From an uncultured Coriobacteriaceae bacterium (GTDB taxonomy: Bacteria > Actinomycetota > Coriobacteriia > Coriobacteriales > Atopobiaceae), in the NCBI GenBank assembly GCA_902795065.1, contig CADBJR010000019.1:1-52235 (forward strand): a DNA stretch of 52,235 nucleotides, written 5' to 3'. The position numbers were made by a program, and so were the translations under genes. This document shows, in pieces, positions 7,996 through 17,191 of the stretch. How positions within the stretch are numbered: the stretch's first letter is position 1; each line of letters begins with the position of its first letter. The notes under the pieces were generated by a model. The model made no database searches, was not told where the DNA came from, and saw only the letters and a program-made list of their open reading frames with translations.

Positions 7996-10506
7996 TTGAA
8001 CCTCATCGTCACCGAGAAGAACGACGCTGCGGCGCAGATCGCACGCCTCTTGTCCGACGCAGGGAAGCCCGCGTCGGACAAGGTCTATAACACGCCCGTG
8101 TACCGCTTCCGCTGGAACGGCGACGACTGCGTCGCCATCGGCCTGCGCGGGCACATCCTCGAGCCCGACTTCCCCGACGCGCTCACCTTCGACGACGAGA
8201 ACGGCTGGTACGCCGTCTCGCCCGACGGAGAGATGCTGCCCGCCGACATCCCCGACGGCCTCGCCCGCCCGCCGTATCCCAGCCGCCGCAAGCCCTTCCT
8301 GGCCGACGGCGTCGACATCAAGAGCTGGAAGGTCGCGAGCCTGCCGTACCTCGTCTGGGCCCCCATCGAGAAGAACCCCGCCGAGAAGGAGATCATCCGC
8401 TCGCTCAAGAACCTCGCCAAGAAGGCCGACCGCGTCATCATCGGCACCGACTTCGACCGCGAGGGCGAGCTCATCGGCAGCGACGCGCTGCGCCAGGTGC
8501 TCGACGCCAACCCCGGGCTGCCCGCATCGCGCGCCCGCTACTCCGCCTTCACCAAGACCGAGATCGACCACGCCTTCAGCAACCTCGTCGATCTCGACCA
8601 GAACCTCGCCGACGCCGGCGAGAGCCGCCAGTACATCGACCTGATCTGGGGTGCCGTGCTCACGCGCTACCTCACGATGGCGCGCTACGGCGGCTTCGGC
8701 AACGTGCGCTCCGCCGGCCGCGTCCAGACCCCCACGCTCGCGCTCGTCGTCGAGCGCGAACGCGAGCGCCTGGCGTTCGTCCCCGAGGACTACTGGGTCA
8801 TCTCGGGCGAGGCCGACAAGGACGACGACACCTTCCGCATCGGCCACGCCACCGCCCGCTTCAAGGACGGCGACCAGGCCGCGGATGTGTTCGCGCGCGT
8901 GAAAGATGCCTCCTCCGGCACCGTCACGGGCGTGGAGCGCAAGAGCCGCAAGCAGCCCGCGCCGACGCCGTTCAACACCACGTCGCTGCAGGCGGCGGCC
9001 GCAGCCGAGGGCCTCACGCCCGCGCGCACGATGCGCCTGGCCGAGAGCCTCTACATGGACGGCCTCATCTCGTACCCGCGCGTCGACAACACGGTCTACC
9101 CGAGCTCGCTCAACCTGCGCGACTGCGTGAAGACGCTCTCCGCGGTGCCGCAGTACGCGCCCGTGTGCTCGAAGATCCTCTCGGCGGGCAAGATCACGCC
9201 CACGCGCGGCAAGCAGCAGACCACCGACCACCCGCCCATCTACCCCACGGCGGCGGCCGATCCCGACAAGCTCCAGCCCGCGGAGTGGAAGCTCTACAAC
9301 CTCATCGCGCGGCGCTTCCTCGCCACGCTCATGGACGCCGCCGTGATCGAGGGCACCAAGGTCACCCTCGACGTGGAGGGCGAGCCCTTCGTCGCCAACG
9401 GCAACGTGGTCGTGAAGCCCGGCTTCCGCGAGATCTACCCCTACGGCATGCGCAAGGACGAGCAGCTCCCCGCGCTCGCCGAGGGAGACGTCGTCTCCGT
9501 GCACGGCATGAAGCTCGAGGCCAAGCAGACCGAGCCGCCCGCGCGCTACAGCCAGGGCCACCTCATCCAGGAGATGGAGCGCAGGGGCCTGGGCACCAAG
9601 TCCACGCGCGCCTCGATCATCGAGCGCCTCTACACCGTGAAGTACCTCAAGAACGACCCCATCGAGCCGAGCCAGCTGGGCATGGCCGTGATCGACGCGC
9701 TCACCTCGTTCGCGCCGCGCATCACCTCGTCCGACATGACCGCCGAGCTCGAGGCCGACATGAACAAGGTCGCCGACGGCGCCGACACGCAGGACGCCGT
9801 CGTGGCGCACTCCCGCACGCTGCTCGCCGGCATCATGGACACCCTCATCGACCACAAGGAGGACCTCGGCAACGCCATCGCGGACGCGGTGACCGCCGAC
9901 GCCAAGGTGGGCATCTGCCCCACGTGCGGCAAGGACCTCGTGGTCAAGAACTCCGCCAAGACCCGCGGCAGCTTCATCGGCTGCATGGGCTGGCCCGAGT
10001 GCGACGTGACCTACCCCGTGCCGCAGGGCAAGCTCGAGCCCATCGAGGGCCCCGGCGGCGTCTGCCCGGAGTGCGGCGCCCCGCGCGTGAAGGTGCATCC
10101 GTTCCGCTCCAAGGCCTACGAGACCTGCGTCAACCCCGCCTGCCCCACCAACCAGGAGCCCGACATCAAGGTCGGCGACTGCCCGGTGTGCGCGGAGCAG
10201 GGCAGGATCGGCCAGCTCGTGGCCCACAAGAGCGAGAAGAGCGGCAAGCGCTTCATCCGCTGCACCAACTTCGACATCTGCGGCGTGAGCTACCCGCTGC
10301 CGCAGCGCGGCAAGCTCTCCGCCACGGGCGAGACCTGCCCGTCGTGCGGCGCCCCGCTCGTGCAGGTCGTCACATCGCGCGGCCCGTGGAAGTTCTGCGT
10401 CAACATGGACTGCCCCGCCAAGGCGGAGGAGAAGCCCAAGGGCGCGCGCCGCGGCCGCTCCGGCAAGGGCGCATCCAAGTCCTCCGCCCGCAAGAAGTCG
10501 AGCTAG
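7996..10506 (+). CDS. topA: DNA topoisomerase I with four C-terminal zinc fingers
   Basis: An 836-residue type IA topoisomerase that relaxes negative supercoils. The TOPRIM domain occupies about 1-160, including the metal-binding DFDREGELIGSD near 152. The active-site tyrosine is in LISYPRVDN at about residue 360. The C terminus (about 636-836) carries four Cys4 zinc-ribbon units (CPTCG, CPECG, CPVCA, CPSCG) and ends in a Lys/Arg/Ser tail. Start is TTG at 7996, with AAGGACC just upstream, giving the usual MNLIVTEKND start. The N terminus is slightly shorter and more variable than in E. coli TopA. It lies 26 bases after tatC. Confidence 0.95.
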   Translation: MNLIVTEKNDAAAQIARLLSDAGKPASDKVYNTPVYRFRWNGDDCVAIGLRGHILEPDFPDALTFDDENGWYAVSPDGEMLPADIPDGLARPPYPSRRKPFLADGVDIKSWKVASLPYLVWAPIEKNPAEKEIIRSLKNLAKKADRVIIGTDFDREGELIGSDALRQVLDANPGLPASRARYSAFTKTEIDHAFSNLVDLDQNLADAGESRQYIDLIWGAVLTRYLTMARYGGFGNVRSAGRVQTPTLALVVERERERLAFVPEDYWVISGEADKDDDTFRIGHATARFKDGDQAADVFARVKDASSGTVTGVERKSRKQPAPTPFNTTSLQAAAAAEGLTPARTMRLAESLYMDGLISYPRVDNTVYPSSLNLRDCVKTLSAVPQYAPVCSKILSAGKITPTRGKQQTTDHPPIYPTAAADPDKLQPAEWKLYNLIARRFLATLMDAAVIEGTKVTLDVEGEPFVANGNVVVKPGFREIYPYGMRKDEQLPALAEGDVVSVHGMKLEAKQTEPPARYSQGHLIQEMERRGLGTKSTRASIIERLYTVKYLKNDPIEPSQLGMAVIDALTSFAPRITSSDMTAELEADMNKVADGADTQDAVVAHSRTLLAGIMDTLIDHKEDLGNAIADAVTADAKVGICPTCGKDLVVKNSAKTRGSFIGCMGWPECDVTYPVPQGKLEPIEGPGGVCPECGAPRVKVHPFRSKAYETCVNPACPTNQEPDIKVGDCPVCAEQGRIGQLVAHKSEKSGKRFIRCTNFDICGVSYPLPQRGKLSATGETCPSCGAPLVQVVTSRGPWKFCVNMDCPAKAEEKPKGARRGRSGKGASKSSARKKSS

Positions 10507-10515
10507 GAGACGCGC

Positions 10516-11265
10516 ATGAGCACCCTCGACGAGCTGATCGCGCGCAAGTCCGTGCGCGCCTACACCGACGAGCCCATCTCGGCCGCCGACGAGCGCGCCA
10601 TCATCTCCGCCGCCTACGAGGCGCCCACGGCCGGCAACCAGCAGCTCTACTCGCTGGTCGCCATCCGCGACCAGGCGCTCAAGGAGCGGCTCGCGGTGCT
10701 CTGCGACAACCAGCCCTTCATCGCGAAGGCCAAGCTCGTGCTCATCTTCCTAGCCGACCTCAGCCGCTGGCAGGACGCCTATACCGCCGAGGGGCTCGAC
10801 GTGCGCGAGCCCGGCCTGGGCGACGTGATGCTGTCCGTGGTCGACACGGCGATCGCCGCGCAGAACAGCGTCGTCGCGGCGTGGTCGCTCGGTATCGGCT
10901 CGTGCTACATCGGCGACATCCTCGAGAACTACGAGGAGTTCGTCGAGATCCTCGACCTGCCGCCGTACGCGTTTCCCGCGGTGATGGTCGTCTTCGGCCA
11001 CCCCACCGAGCAGCAGCTCAGGCGCACGAAGCCGCCGCGCTTCGCCTACGACGACATGCTCGGCGAGGACCGCTACCTGCACATCTCCGGCGAGCGGCTC
11101 GAGGCCATGATGGGCGCCAAGATCGGCGTGCCCGGGCGCGACCGCAACCTCCAGGCCTTCGTCGACCGCAAATGGAACGCCGATTTCTCGATCGAGCTCA
11201 ACCGCTCGGTCGCCGCTTGGACCAAGACCCTGCACGACTACTACGGGAAGCCCGGTGAGCGCTGA
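10516..11265 (+). CDS. NfsA-like nitroreductase family flavoprotein
   Basis: A 249-residue FMN-dependent oxidoreductase. It has the typical opening LDELIARKSVRAYTDEPIS (FMN phosphate contact at RKSVR), the APTAGNQQ motif and the GIGSCYIGDI loop. The C-terminal 60 residues include the region that in NfsA binds NADPH. Physiological substrates of such enzymes are seldom known. ATG follows TAGGAGA. The stop overlaps the tmk start (TGATG), so it is translationally coupled to tmk. Confidence 0.88.
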   Translation: MSTLDELIARKSVRAYTDEPISAADERAIISAAYEAPTAGNQQLYSLVAIRDQALKERLAVLCDNQPFIAKAKLVLIFLADLSRWQDAYTAEGLDVREPGLGDVMLSVVDTAIAAQNSVVAAWSLGIGSCYIGDILENYEEFVEILDLPPYAFPAVMVVFGHPTEQQLRRTKPPRFAYDDMLGEDRYLHISGERLEAMMGAKIGVPGRDRNLQAFVDRKWNADFSIELNRSVAAWTKTLHDYYGKPGER

Positions 11266-11918
11266 TGGCAGAGCAGAACGGACGCGGCATCTTCATCACC
11301 CTCGAGGGGGTCGATGGCTGCGGCAAGTCCACCAAGGGCCGCTACCTCGCCGAGGAGCTCACGGCCGCCGGCCGCGAGGTCGTGTCGCTGCGCGATCCCG
11401 GCAGCACCGAGATCTCCGAGCGCATCCGCGCCATCCTGCTCGACCCCGAGGTCGAGGGCATGGTCCACGAATGCGAGCTCATGCTCTTCGAGGCCGCGCG
11501 CGCCCAGCTCACGCGCGAGGTCATCATGCCCGCGCTCGAGCGCGGCGCCGTGGTGGTGTGCGACCGCTACTGCGACTCCACCTTCGCCTACCAGGCTGCC
11601 GGCCGCGGCCTGTCCGAGCAGCTCGTGCGCGACGCCAACGCCATGGGCAGCTGCGGGCTCGCGCCCGACCGCACCATCGTGTTCGACCTCGAGGTCGACG
11701 AGTCCTTCGAGCGCGCCACGCGCCACGGGACCGACCGCATGGAGCTCGACGGCGAGCCGTTCCAGCAGCGCGTCCGCGAGGGCTTCCTGCGCCTCGCCGC
11801 CGAGGAGCCCGAGCGCGTGCGCGTGGTGAACGCGCATGGCGAGAAGCTCGAGGTCTACGCCCGCATGCGCGCCGAGCTCATCGACCTGTTCCCCGAGCTG
11901 GGGGAGGAAGCCGTCTGA
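11265..11918 (+). CDS. tmk: Thymidylate kinase
   Basis: A 217-residue kinase converting dTMP to dTDP for DNA synthesis. P-loop GVDGCGKST is at 15-23 and the DRY-type motif CDRYCDSTFAYQ at about 99-110. The usual R-E-P-G-G-T substrate loop reads RDPGST, a conservative change. The start overlaps the preceding stop by one base and the stop overlaps the holB start. The tmk-holB-ricT order is also found in Firmicutes, supporting all three assignments. Confidence 0.95.
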   Translation: MAEQNGRGIFITLEGVDGCGKSTKGRYLAEELTAAGREVVSLRDPGSTEISERIRAILLDPEVEGMVHECELMLFEAARAQLTREVIMPALERGAVVVCDRYCDSTFAYQAAGRGLSEQLVRDANAMGSCGLAPDRTIVFDLEVDESFERATRHGTDRMELDGEPFQQRVREGFLRLAAEEPERVRVVNAHGEKLEVYARMRAELIDLFPELGEEAV

Positions 11919-13033
11919 TGGCATCCCGCATCCCGACAGCCCTCTCGGTCCTCGCCGACCAGCCGCGCGTCCAAGGCTTCCTCGCCTCGGCGCTCGAGCA
12001 GGGCGTGGCCCACGCATACCTCTTCACGGGCGCGCCCGGGAGCGGCATGCAGGAGGCTGCCAAGGCGCTGGCGCAGTGCCTCGTCTGCCCCAACGGCGGC
12101 GACGGCACCTGCGACGAGTGCCGCCGCGTCGCGCGGCGCACCCACGCCGACGTGCGCTTCCTCGAGCCCACGGGCGTGTCCGGGTACCGCGTGGAGCAGG
12201 TGCGCGAGCTGATCGACGACTGCATGCGCGCGCCGATCCGCTCCGCGTGGAAGGTCTACGTGCTCGACCGCGCCGACACCCTGCGCGATGCGTCCGCGAA
12301 CGCGCTGCTCAAGACCATCGAGGAGCCGCCTGCAGGCGTGGTGTTCATCCTCATCGCCACCTCCGCCGAGTCGGTCCTGCCCACTATCGCCTCGCGCTGC
12401 CAGGTCGTGCCGTTCCGCGTGGTCGCACCCGATGCGGCCATGGCGTCGGTCATGCGCGCGACGGGCGCCCAGGCGTGGGAGGCAAGGCTCGCGCTCGCCA
12501 TCGCGCGCACCCCGCGCGAGGCTGCGGAGTTCCTCAACGCACCGTCCCGCCGCGAGGCGCGCCGCAAGGTGGTCCGCACGCTGGCGGGTCTCGCCGACGA
12601 CGACTCCTGGGACGTGCTGCTTTCCGCCAAGGATCTTGCCGAGGCCGCGCGCATCCCGCTCGAGGATGTGCGCGAGGCCCAGAAGGCCGCGACCGAGCAG
12701 GCCGGGGAGTTCCTCTCAGCCAGCGCGATGCGCAGCATGGAGGACGCCAACAAGCGCGCCCTCACGGCCCGCGAGCGCGCCGGCATGCTCGAGCTCCTCT
12801 CCGCGGGGGAGGCCGTCCTGCGCGACGTGCTGATCCGCTGCAGCGGAATCGAGGAGGATATCGTCAACGAGGACGCGTCCGATAAGATCGCGCGCATGGC
12901 CGCGCGGACCGAGACGGAGCGCGTCGTGGGCGCATTGGCGCTGTGCCGCGAGGCGGCGGCAAAGCTCGATGCGCATGTTTCGCCGCAGCTGGTCCTGGAG
13001 GACTGGCTGCTCGCCATAAAGGAGGCTCTGTAA
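11918..13033 (+). CDS. holB: DNA polymerase III delta prime subunit
   Basis: A 371-residue clamp-loader subunit. Zinc module cysteines are at 54, 57, 65 and 68 (CLVC...CDEC). The P-loop is degenerate (GAPGSGMQEAA lacks the GKT lysine), as expected for delta prime, which does not hydrolyse ATP. The SRC motif is present in TIASRCQVVPF and the sensor-like stretch is LLKTIEEPP. ATG overlaps the tmk stop; its own stop overlaps the next ATG (TAATG). Confidence 0.92.
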   Translation: MASRIPTALSVLADQPRVQGFLASALEQGVAHAYLFTGAPGSGMQEAAKALAQCLVCPNGGDGTCDECRRVARRTHADVRFLEPTGVSGYRVEQVRELIDDCMRAPIRSAWKVYVLDRADTLRDASANALLKTIEEPPAGVVFILIATSAESVLPTIASRCQVVPFRVVAPDAAMASVMRATGAQAWEARLALAIARTPREAAEFLNAPSRREARRKVVRTLAGLADDDSWDVLLSAKDLAEAARIPLEDVREAQKAATEQAGEFLSASAMRSMEDANKRALTARERAGMLELLSAGEAVLRDVLIRCSGIEEDIVNEDASDKIARMAARTETERVVGALALCREAAAKLDAHVSPQLVLEDWLLAIKEAL

Positions 13034-14529
13034 TGCCCACCATCATCCCGGTCCGCTTCGCCTACGCCTCGCGCGACCTGTGGTTCGACCCGGTCGAGAC
13101 GGGCGCGGTCGAAGGCGACCACGTCATCTGCTCCACCGAGCGGGGAACCGAGATCGGCCTCGCCACCGGCGAGCCGCGCGAGGTCAGCGACGAGGAGTTC
13201 GCCGCCATGACCGATGGCGCCACGCTCAAGCCGGTCGTCCGCGTGGCCGACGATGCCGACCTCGCCCGCGCCGAGGAGCTCGCCGCCCAGGGCGAGGAGG
13301 CCATGCCCACGTTCCGCCGCTGCATCGAGGCGGGCGGGCTCGACATGAAGCCCGTCGGCGTCGAGTACCTCTTCGGCGGTGACAAGGTCGTGTGCTACTT
13401 CGCCGCAGAGGACCGTGTCGACTTCCGCCAGCTCGTGCGCGACCTGTCCCGCGAGCTGCACGCGCGCATCGACATGCGCCAGATCGGCGTGCGCGAGGAA
13501 TCCGCGTTCATCGGCGGCTACGGCCACTGCGGCCAGGAGCTGTGCTGCGCCCGCTTCGGCCTGGCCTTCGAGCCGGTCTCGATCCGCATGGCCAAGGAGC
13601 AGGACCTGCCGCTCAACTCCACCAAGATCTCCGGCGCGTGCGGCCGCCTCATGTGCTGCCTGCGCTACGAGTTCGAGGCGTACCGCGATTTCAAGAGCCG
13701 TGCGCCGAAGCGCAACGCCGTCATCGAGACGCCGCTCGGCATGGGCAAGATCATCGAGTACGACACGCCCAAGGAGCAGATCGCGCTGCGCCTCGAGAAC
13801 GGCAAGGTCGTGCGCGTCGCGCTCGCCGACATGGTCGCGAGCGAGGCCGCGGTCAAGAAGAGCGAGGACCTGGGCTGTGCCTGCAGGCCGGACACCGTCA
13901 CACGCGCGGCGCTCGAGAAGCTCCAGAGCCCCGACGTGCAGATGGCGCTCGCCGAGCTCGACCGCAAGAACGGGATCGTGCCCGAGGACGAGGTCTTCGA
14001 CAGCTCCGACATCTTCGTCGATGCCAAGCCGCGCCGCCGTTCGCGCGCCGCGAAGGCAGAGGCTGCGGAGGCTGAGGACGCCGCTGCGCCCGCTCCCAAG
14101 CACGCGAAGGCTGCGAAGCCCGTCGCCAAGGGCGAGAAGGCCGACAAGGACGCCGCCGAGCCCAAGCCGCGCCGCCGCCGCAAGAAGGCGGGCACCGCTG
14201 CCGTCGAGCCCGATATCGTCGAGGCTGCGCCCGTCGAGGCCGAGGCCACGGCGACGCGCCGCCGCAGGCGCCACAAGAGCGCCGAGGGTGCGCCCGAGGT
14301 CGCCGCTCCCGCCGCCGAGAAGGCCGCGGAGGCGCCGACGCCCGTGCGCCGCTCCCGCAAGCCCGGCGACAAGGGCGGCGCCGCCCGCCGTACCGCCGCT
14401 GCAGCTCCCGCAGCGCCCGCTGCGGGCAACGCCGAAACCGGCGGCGAGGCGGCCAAGAAGAAGCGCCGCCGTCGCGGAAGCCGCGGTCGCGGTGGCAAGG
14501 GCCAGTCCGGCGAGCAGGCCGGCGAGTAG
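13033..14529 (+). CDS. ricT: RicT/YaaT-like PSP1-domain protein with long basic tail
   Basis: A 498-residue protein. Residues 1 to about 300 are the PSP1 domain. Two cysteine clusters, CGQELCC (166-172) and CGRLMCC (203-209), match the cluster-binding cysteines of Bacillus RicT, part of the Y-complex that affects RNase Y and mRNA maturation. Residues about 335-498 form a repetitive Ala/Lys/Arg/Glu/Pro tail, absent from the roughly 275-residue Bacillus protein, likely disordered and perhaps RNA-binding. AAAGGAGG lies 7 bases before the ATG. The position after holB is conserved in other bacteria. Confidence 0.85.
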   Translation: MPTIIPVRFAYASRDLWFDPVETGAVEGDHVICSTERGTEIGLATGEPREVSDEEFAAMTDGATLKPVVRVADDADLARAEELAAQGEEAMPTFRRCIEAGGLDMKPVGVEYLFGGDKVVCYFAAEDRVDFRQLVRDLSRELHARIDMRQIGVREESAFIGGYGHCGQELCCARFGLAFEPVSIRMAKEQDLPLNSTKISGACGRLMCCLRYEFEAYRDFKSRAPKRNAVIETPLGMGKIIEYDTPKEQIALRLENGKVVRVALADMVASEAAVKKSEDLGCACRPDTVTRAALEKLQSPDVQMALAELDRKNGIVPEDEVFDSSDIFVDAKPRRRSRAAKAEAAEAEDAAAPAPKHAKAAKPVAKGEKADKDAAEPKPRRRRKKAGTAAVEPDIVEAAPVEAEATATRRRRRHKSAEGAPEVAAPAAEKAAEAPTPVRRSRKPGDKGGAARRTAAAAPAAPAAGNAETGGEAAKKKRRRRGSRGRGGKGQSGEQAGE

Positions 14530-14538
14530 GGGGTAGCG

Positions 14539-14961
14539 ATGTTCGGGCTCAAGACCGAGGGCGCGTTCGACTCCGCGCACTTCCTCACCGACTACTACGG
14601 TAAGTGCGAGAACCTGCACGGCCACCGCTGGCGCGTGACGGTCTACCTCGCGCAGGAGGGCCTGCAGGAGGAGGGTACCATGCGCGACATGGTGCTCGAC
14701 TTCGGCGTCTTCAAGCGCCAGGTCCGCGAGCTGTGCGACGAGTTCGACCACACCTTCCTCGTGGAGGAGGGATCGCTCAAGCCCGCCACCATCGCTGCGC
14801 TCGAGGCCGAGGGCTTCACGCTGAAGATCCTGCCGTTCCGCACCACCGCCGAGAACCTCGCGCGCTGCTTCGCGGAGCGCCTCATCGCCGCGGGCCTGCC
14901 CGTGTGCCAGATCGACATGTACGAGACGCCCAACAACTGCGCGACCTACTACGTGTCCTGA
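14539..14961 (+). CDS. queD: 6-carboxy-tetrahydropterin synthase / 6-pyruvoyl-tetrahydropterin synthase family
   Basis: A 140-residue enzyme of the QueD/PTPS fold. Zinc ligands are His14 (FDSAHFL), His27 and His29 in CENLHGHRW, and Cys23 is the catalytic cysteine (CxxxHGH, the QueD pattern). LDFGVFKRQV and FDHTFL are conserved as well. QueD makes 6-carboxy-5,6,7,8-tetrahydropterin on the way to queuosine; no other queuosine gene is in the window, so the pathway is inferred. It starts 10 bases after ricT, with GGGGGT upstream. Confidence 0.88.
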   Translation: MFGLKTEGAFDSAHFLTDYYGKCENLHGHRWRVTVYLAQEGLQEEGTMRDMVLDFGVFKRQVRELCDEFDHTFLVEEGSLKPATIAALEAEGFTLKILPFRTTAENLARCFAERLIAAGLPVCQIDMYETPNNCATYYVS

Positions 14962-14967
14962 TCGCCA

Positions 14968-15070
14968 ACCGCGTTTTGGGGACGGTTCCTTTTTCGCGGT
15001 TTTCCGCGCTTTCGGGACGGTTCCAAAAACGCGGAAAACCGCGAAAAAGGAACCGTCCCCAAAACGCGGT
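14968..15070. repeat. 103-base inverted repeat, GGGACGGTTCC family
   Basis: Perfect 41-base arms (14968-15008 and 15030-15070) flank a 21-base loop that itself contains GGGACGGTTCC. The outer sequence CCGCGTTTTGGGGACGG is shared with the element at 4979. It lies between queD and rsmI and ends 19 bases before the rsmI ATG, so the rsmI transcript could begin with or be limited by this hairpin. Confidence 0.88.
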
Positions 15071-15089
15071 GCAGGAGAGGAGGAGTGAC

Positions 15090-15914
15090 ATGCTTTCCGT
15101 TTGCGGCACGCCCATAGGCAACCTCTCGGATGCCTCCCCGCGGCTCGTCGAGACCCTCTCGCGCGCCGATGTCGTGTGCTGCGAGGACACGCGCGTCACC
15201 ACCAAGCTGCTTGCGCACTTCGGCATCCGCGCCGCCACGCTGCGCTGCGACGAGAACGTGATCGAGGCCCGCATCCCCGAGCTGCTCGAGCGGCTCGAGG
15301 CGGGGGAGCGCGTCGCGTTCGTCTCCGACGCGGGCATGCCCTGCATCTCCGACCCCGGCCAGCAGCTCGTCGACGCCGCGCTCGACGCGGGGCTCGACGT
15401 CGAGGTGGTTCCGGGACCGAGCGCCGTCTCGTCGGCGCTTGCCCGTTCGGGCCTCTCAGCTGCGCATTTCTTCTTCGAGGGGTTCCTGCCGCGCAAGGCG
15501 GGAGCGCAGAAGGCGCGTCTCGCCGAGCTCGCGCGCATCCCCGGCACGCTCGTGATCTACGAGTCGCCGCATCGCGCCGCCGAGACCATCGCGCGCATCG
15601 CCGAGATCATGCCCGAGCGGCGCGTCGCGCTTGTCCGCGAGCTGACCAAGCTGCATGAGGAGGTCGTGCGCGGAACCGCCGCCGACGTCGCGGCCGAGCT
15701 CGCCGAGCGCGGAGAGGTGCGCGGCGAGTGCGTCATCGTGGTGGAGGAGGGCGGCGGGTCCGACGTCGCTTCCGGCCCCGAGCTGCCGCTCGACGACGCC
15801 ATCGCCGCGGGGCTCGCAGCGGGCGAGTCCAAGAGCGCGCTGGCCAAGCGCCTGGCGCGCGTCTACGGCATGCCGAAGGGCGACGTCTACGCCCGCGTGC
15901 TGGAGCTCGCATGA
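15090..15914 (+). CDS. rsmI: 16S rRNA (cytidine-1402-2'-O)-methyltransferase
   Basis: A 274-residue SAM-dependent TP-methylase that modifies C1402 in the ribosomal decoding centre. Motifs are GTPIGNLSD at the N terminus, CEDTRVT, the SDAGMPCISDPG loop, VPGPSAVSSAL and FEGFLPRK. ATG follows AGGAGGAG. The N terminus begins directly at the first strand, slightly shorter than E. coli RsmI. The stop overlaps the next start by ATGA. Confidence 0.94.
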   Translation: MLSVCGTPIGNLSDASPRLVETLSRADVVCCEDTRVTTKLLAHFGIRAATLRCDENVIEARIPELLERLEAGERVAFVSDAGMPCISDPGQQLVDAALDAGLDVEVVPGPSAVSSALARSGLSAAHFFFEGFLPRKAGAQKARLAELARIPGTLVIYESPHRAAETIARIAEIMPERRVALVRELTKLHEEVVRGTAADVAAELAERGEVRGECVIVVEEGGGSDVASGPELPLDDAIAAGLAAGESKSALAKRLARVYGMPKGDVYARVLELA

Positions 15915-16747
15915 TGGACGCCTCGAACATCAAGCTGCTCGCGTTCGACATGGACGGCACCGCGCTCAACGACGCGGGCAAGGTGACCGACCGCACGCGG
16001 GCGGCGCTGCAGGCGGCGGCCGACAAGGGCATCATGCTCGTGCCCGCGACGGGCCGCGGCTTCGCGCTCCTACGCGACGAGACGCTCGGCATCCACGACA
16101 TCGAGTACGCCATCTCCGCGAACGGCGCCATCCTCTACGAATACGCGACGTCGACCGAGCTCATGCGCGCCATGATCCCGTGGGCGCTCGCGGCCGACCT
16201 CGTGGACGACCTCAACTGCCGCGAGGTCAAGTTCTATCTGCAGCTCGGCGATGATAACAGCAGCTATTTCGGCAGCCTCTACGACTTCGAGCTGTTCGCA
16301 CCGCTCGAGGGCAAGCGCGTGTGGCGCGACAACCTCGAGCCGGACCTCGCTGGCAAGCTCCGTGAGATGAAGGTCGACGTTGCGAAGATCGGCGTCGTGT
16401 ACCGCTGGTGGGAGCGCGACCTCGCAGCCGGCATGGCGTTTATCGCGGAGCGCTATCCCAGCCTGCGCGCGTTCCGCGCCGAGCGCGAGAGCATCGAGAT
16501 CTGCGACCGCGGCGTCTCGAAGGGCCGCGCGCTCGAGCAGCTGTGCAGGCGGCTCGGCATCGCGCCGGCGGACGTCTGCGCGGTGGGCGACAACGGCAAC
16601 GACGTGTCGATGATTGCGAACGTGGGGCTCGGCGTGGCGATGGCGAACGGCATGGACGAGGCGAAGGCCGTCGCGCGTGTGGTGACCGACCGTCCGAACG
16701 ACGAGGAAGGCCTCGCGGATTTCATCGAGCGGACGTTCCTGCGCTGA
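15911..16747 (+). CDS. Cof-type HAD-superfamily phosphatase
   Basis: A 278-residue haloacid-dehalogenase hydrolase with a C2 cap (Cof/YidA type). Nucleophile Asp13 and acid/base Asp15 are in FDMDGTAL; the metal-binding GDNGNDVSM lies near the C terminus and a lysine sits in the VSKGRALE stretch. Likely substrates are sugar phosphates or FMN-like phosphates; specificity cannot be read from sequence. It is translationally coupled to rsmI (ATGA overlap) and ends 3 bases from the convergent Vsr gene. Confidence 0.88.
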   Translation: MMDASNIKLLAFDMDGTALNDAGKVTDRTRAALQAAADKGIMLVPATGRGFALLRDETLGIHDIEYAISANGAILYEYATSTELMRAMIPWALAADLVDDLNCREVKFYLQLGDDNSSYFGSLYDFELFAPLEGKRVWRDNLEPDLAGKLREMKVDVAKIGVVYRWWERDLAAGMAFIAERYPSLRAFRAERESIEICDRGVSKGRALEQLCRRLGIAPADVCAVGDNGNDVSMIANVGLGVAMANGMDEAKAVARVVTDRPNDEEGLADFIERTFLR

Positions 16748-16750
16748 TCG

Positions 16751-17191
16751 CTAGTCCTCGGGATCCATCCCTACGAGCTCTTTGCCCAGCTCATCTGCGA
16801 GCTGCGGGAACAGCGCCCCGACGGTGGCGTCGACGTTCTTCTTCTTGAGCTCGCATTCCCAGATGGTGTGGACGATCCAGCCGTCGGACTCGAGCTTCTC
16901 GCGTACCTCGCGGTCGCGCTCCTGGTTGCGCTCGAACTTGGCGGTCCAGTACTCGACGTTGGTCTTGGGCACTGTGAGCTTGCAGTGCGGGCAGCGATGC
17001 CAGAAGCAGCCGTTCACGAACACCGCGACCTTCTTGCCCGGCCAGCACACGTCGGGATGCCCGGGCACCTTCCACTGCAGGCGGTAGCCCGTGAGGCCAT
17101 GCGACCGCAGCAGCGTGCGCAGCACCAGCTCGGGCTTGGTGTTCGCGCGCTTGTTGCCCTGCATGCTCTTGTGGACGGCCTCGCTGACCAT
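16751..17191 (-). CDS. vsr: Very-short-patch mismatch repair endonuclease (orphan Vsr)
   Basis: A 146-residue Vsr-type nuclease that nicks beside T:G mismatches arising from 5-methylcytosine deamination. Conserved elements are KSMQGNKRANTKPELVLR, the catalytic aspartate in PGHPDV, the zinc/active-site stretch NGCFWHRCPHC, VPKTNVEYW and IWECEL. Full length relative to E. coli Vsr. Vsr genes normally accompany a C5-cytosine methyltransferase; none is seen on either side, so it is either an orphan or the methylase lies elsewhere. It is divergent from the TIR operon. Confidence 0.93.
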   Translation of the reverse strand: MVSEAVHKSMQGNKRANTKPELVLRTLLRSHGLTGYRLQWKVPGHPDVCWPGKKVAVFVNGCFWHRCPHCKLTVPKTNVEYWTAKFERNQERDREVREKLESDGWIVHTIWECELKKKNVDATVGALFPQLADELGKELVGMDPED

